Positions 62,952 through 64,000 of a stretch of DNA of 64,000 bases are shown here, in pieces. The translations under genes and the position numbers were made by a program. The DNA lies in NCBI GenBank assembly GCA_902629285.1, contig CACOQN010000001.1:106642-170641 (forward strand). Direction: 5' to 3'. Origin of the DNA: an uncultured Pelagibacteraceae bacterium (GTDB taxonomy: Bacteria; Pseudomonadota; Alphaproteobacteria; Pelagibacterales; Pelagibacteraceae). Below the pieces are notes generated by a model. It made no database searches and was not told the origin of the DNA. It worked only from the letters and a program-made list of their open reading frames with translations. The number at the start of each line of letters is the position of its first letter. Positions within the stretch are counted from its first letter, which is position 1.

Positions 62952-64000
62952 ATGAAAAATATATTAAATAAGTTTAATTATATATATTTTATTTATTTAT
63001 TATTTTATATATCTTTAATTATTGGTTTTTTTTACGATGAAAATCCTGCGGGTGGAGGTAAAAAAGATTATCTTCTATTGCATGTTCATCTAATTGAAAC
63101 TGGCTTTAAAAATGGAGTTATATATTATTTATTTCAATTTTTTCCCAATGGAACACTAAATCATTCACCAGTTTATTATATAATAATTTACTATTTACAA
63201 AATATTTTTAATAACGAAATTACTCGAATATTATTAATACATTTATATCTGTTAATTCCATTTTATTTTTACAAATCATTAGTTCTTCAAAATGAAAATA
63301 GGAAATTTGTATACTTATTAATACCTCTTATATTTTTTATATCACCAAATCTTAGATCAATTGTTCTGTGGTCTGGTAGAGAAATTTTGTCATTATTATT
63401 TTTATGTATATCAATATTTTATTTTTTTAAATTTAGAAATTATAAAAAAATACATCATATTTACGTTTCTTTTTTAGCACTTGTTTTTGGAAGTTATATT
63501 TCACCTGAAATTGGAATTATTTCACTTATTTATTTATATCATACATTTAAGATTTTAAATTTAAGAAAATTTTTTATTCTTGTTTTTAATTTATTTATTC
63601 TTTCTCTTCCATTCTTTTATTACATAGTTTTTTTTTATAGTGATAACGATTTCAATAATCCAATATTTTATAATTTATATAAAAATTTGTCCGCTTTTTT
63701 CAGCTCAATTTTTCTAGTCACAATTCCATTTATTTTTTTTAAAGACTCAAAAAAATATTTTTTTTTCATCAAAAAAAATAAGTATTTAATAATTTTATTA
63801 TTAATTTTAAGTTATTTTACACTTAATTCTCCTTACCAAAATGGTTTTGGAGGTGGAGTACTTTTAAGATTACTTACTGAATTAAATTTAGGAAAATTTA
63901 TATTTTTTTTTAGTTTCTTAGGAATAATAAATATTTTATTTTTAATTAAAGAAAAACTTTATTATAATTCATTTATTTTAATTTTATTTATACTTCAGAG
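62952..64000 (+). CDS. Multi-spanning membrane protein, partial (runs off window)
   Basis: ORF open from ATG 62952 to the window end (about 349 codons, no stop), missing from the ORF track because it is cut. It has at least eight hydrophobic helices. The first loop contains FFYDENPAGGGKKDYLLLH, and later SIVLWSGREILSLLF and SYFTLNSPYQNGFGGG. The early acidic loop and the preceding polyprenyl-phosphate GT2 gene suggest a GT-C enzyme using polyprenyl-phosphate sugars, but no family is certain. It is similar in overall layout to the protein at 48958. Confidence 0.7.
   Translation, partial: MKNILNKFNYIYFIYLLFYISLIIGFFYDENPAGGGKKDYLLLHVHLIETGFKNGVIYYLFQFFPNGTLNHSPVYYIIIYYLQNIFNNEITRILLIHLYLLIPFYFYKSLVLQNENRKFVYLLIPLIFFISPNLRSIVLWSGREILSLLFLCISIFYFFKFRNYKKIHHIYVSFLALVFGSYISPEIGIISLIYLYHTFKILNLRKFFILVFNLFILSLPFFYYIVFFYSDNDFNNPIFYNLYKNLSAFFSSIFLVTIPFIFFKDSKKYFFFIKKNKYLIILLLILSYFTLNSPYQNGFGGGVLLRLLTELNLGKFIFFFSFLGIINILFLIKEKLYYNSFILILFILQ

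Larger units (their letters stand above)
47285..64000. other. Hypervariable surface-polysaccharide region (left part)
   Basis: From the 5S rRNA to the end of the window almost every gene concerns sugar nucleotides, glycosyl transfer or polysaccharide assembly. Genes form short runs on alternating strands, and proteins are even richer in Lys, Asn, Ile and Phe than the core. The position beside a detached 5S matches the SAR11 hypervariable region reported between 23S and 5S. The far border is outside the window, so its full extent and the presence of 16S-23S beyond it are inference. No transposase, integrase or flanking repeat is seen. Confidence 0.75.

Noticed and set aside
47285-64000. Transposon, integron or CRISPR structure in the polysaccharide region
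   Set aside because: I looked for transposase/integrase motifs, terminal inverted repeats and regularly spaced repeats and found none. AT-rich simple runs are frequent but irregular.

Overview
The window looks like a chromosomal segment of a SAR11 (Candidatus Pelagibacter-type) alphaproteobacterium. The evidence is the very low G+C, proteins rich in Lys/Ile/Asn, almost no intergenic DNA (no gene-free stretch reaches 300 bases, and overlapping stop codons are common), alphaproteobacterial gene blocks (glyQ-glyS-ppdK; dxs-ispA-xseB; tolQRAB-pal-cpoB-tilS-ftsH-folP-glmM; the three-subunit pnt operon), and a 5S rRNA that stands alone beside a polysaccharide gene region. A detached 5S gene bordering a hypervariable region is a known feature of SAR11 genomes. 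The genus assignment rests on this pattern and not on a database search.

Layout. 1-722: a lone polyprenyl-phosphate-sugar type glycosyltransferase. 734-7131 (minus): sppA-glyQ-glyS-ppdK, with a good sigma70-like promoter in front of sppA. 7246-13022: isoprenoid and cofactor genes (ispB, pdxH, aroC, dxs, ispA, xseB). 13043-17509 (plus): Sua5-type tRNA modification enzyme, an ABC-2 exporter pair, rluD and rpoH, with a tRNA-Arg(UCG) on the opposite strand. 17506-33337 (minus): purA, thiD, glmM, folP, ftsH, tilS, the Tol-Pal envelope system, a phage-type RuvC resolvase, yebC, a YmdB-like phosphodiesterase, 5-formyl-THF cyclo-ligase, zapA and a small coiled-coil partner. 33391-41635 (plus): a carbon-metabolism run (tkt-gap-pgk-fba), thiE, efp, suhB, then rpmE, trcR (DUF1013), rpsU and the initiator tRNA. 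41745-43402: a two-gene sugar/methyltransferase insert. 43403-47283 (minus): 5S rRNA, rpmJ, a 36-aa cytochrome oxidase subunit IV missed by the ORF track, pntAA-pntAB-pntB and transaldolase, all separated by only a few bases.

47285-64000 is the hypervariable surface-polysaccharide region. It holds GDP-L-fucose genes (gmd, fcl), a WecA/MraY-type initiating sugar-phosphate transferase, six glycosyltransferases, an FkbM methyltransferase, an O-antigen ligase/polymerase-like protein, two sugar-nucleotide epimerase/reductases, a DegT-family PLP enzyme with His in place of the catalytic Lys (probably a sugar 3-dehydratase), and two large membrane proteins, the last running off the window. Genes sit in short runs on both strands, as expected of a cassette-exchange region.

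Points most worth a second look: the His-for-Lys DegT enzyme; the 5S promoter lying in the end of fcl and the unbroken 5S-rpmJ-cox-pnt-tal run; rpsU with a strong Shine-Dalgarno sequence in front of an apparent ATT start and tRNA-fMet 4 nt downstream; a phage-type RuvC at the ruvC locus with no ruvAB; and GAPDH residues that suggest NADP(H) use. I found no CRISPR array, transposase, integrase or prophage structure.
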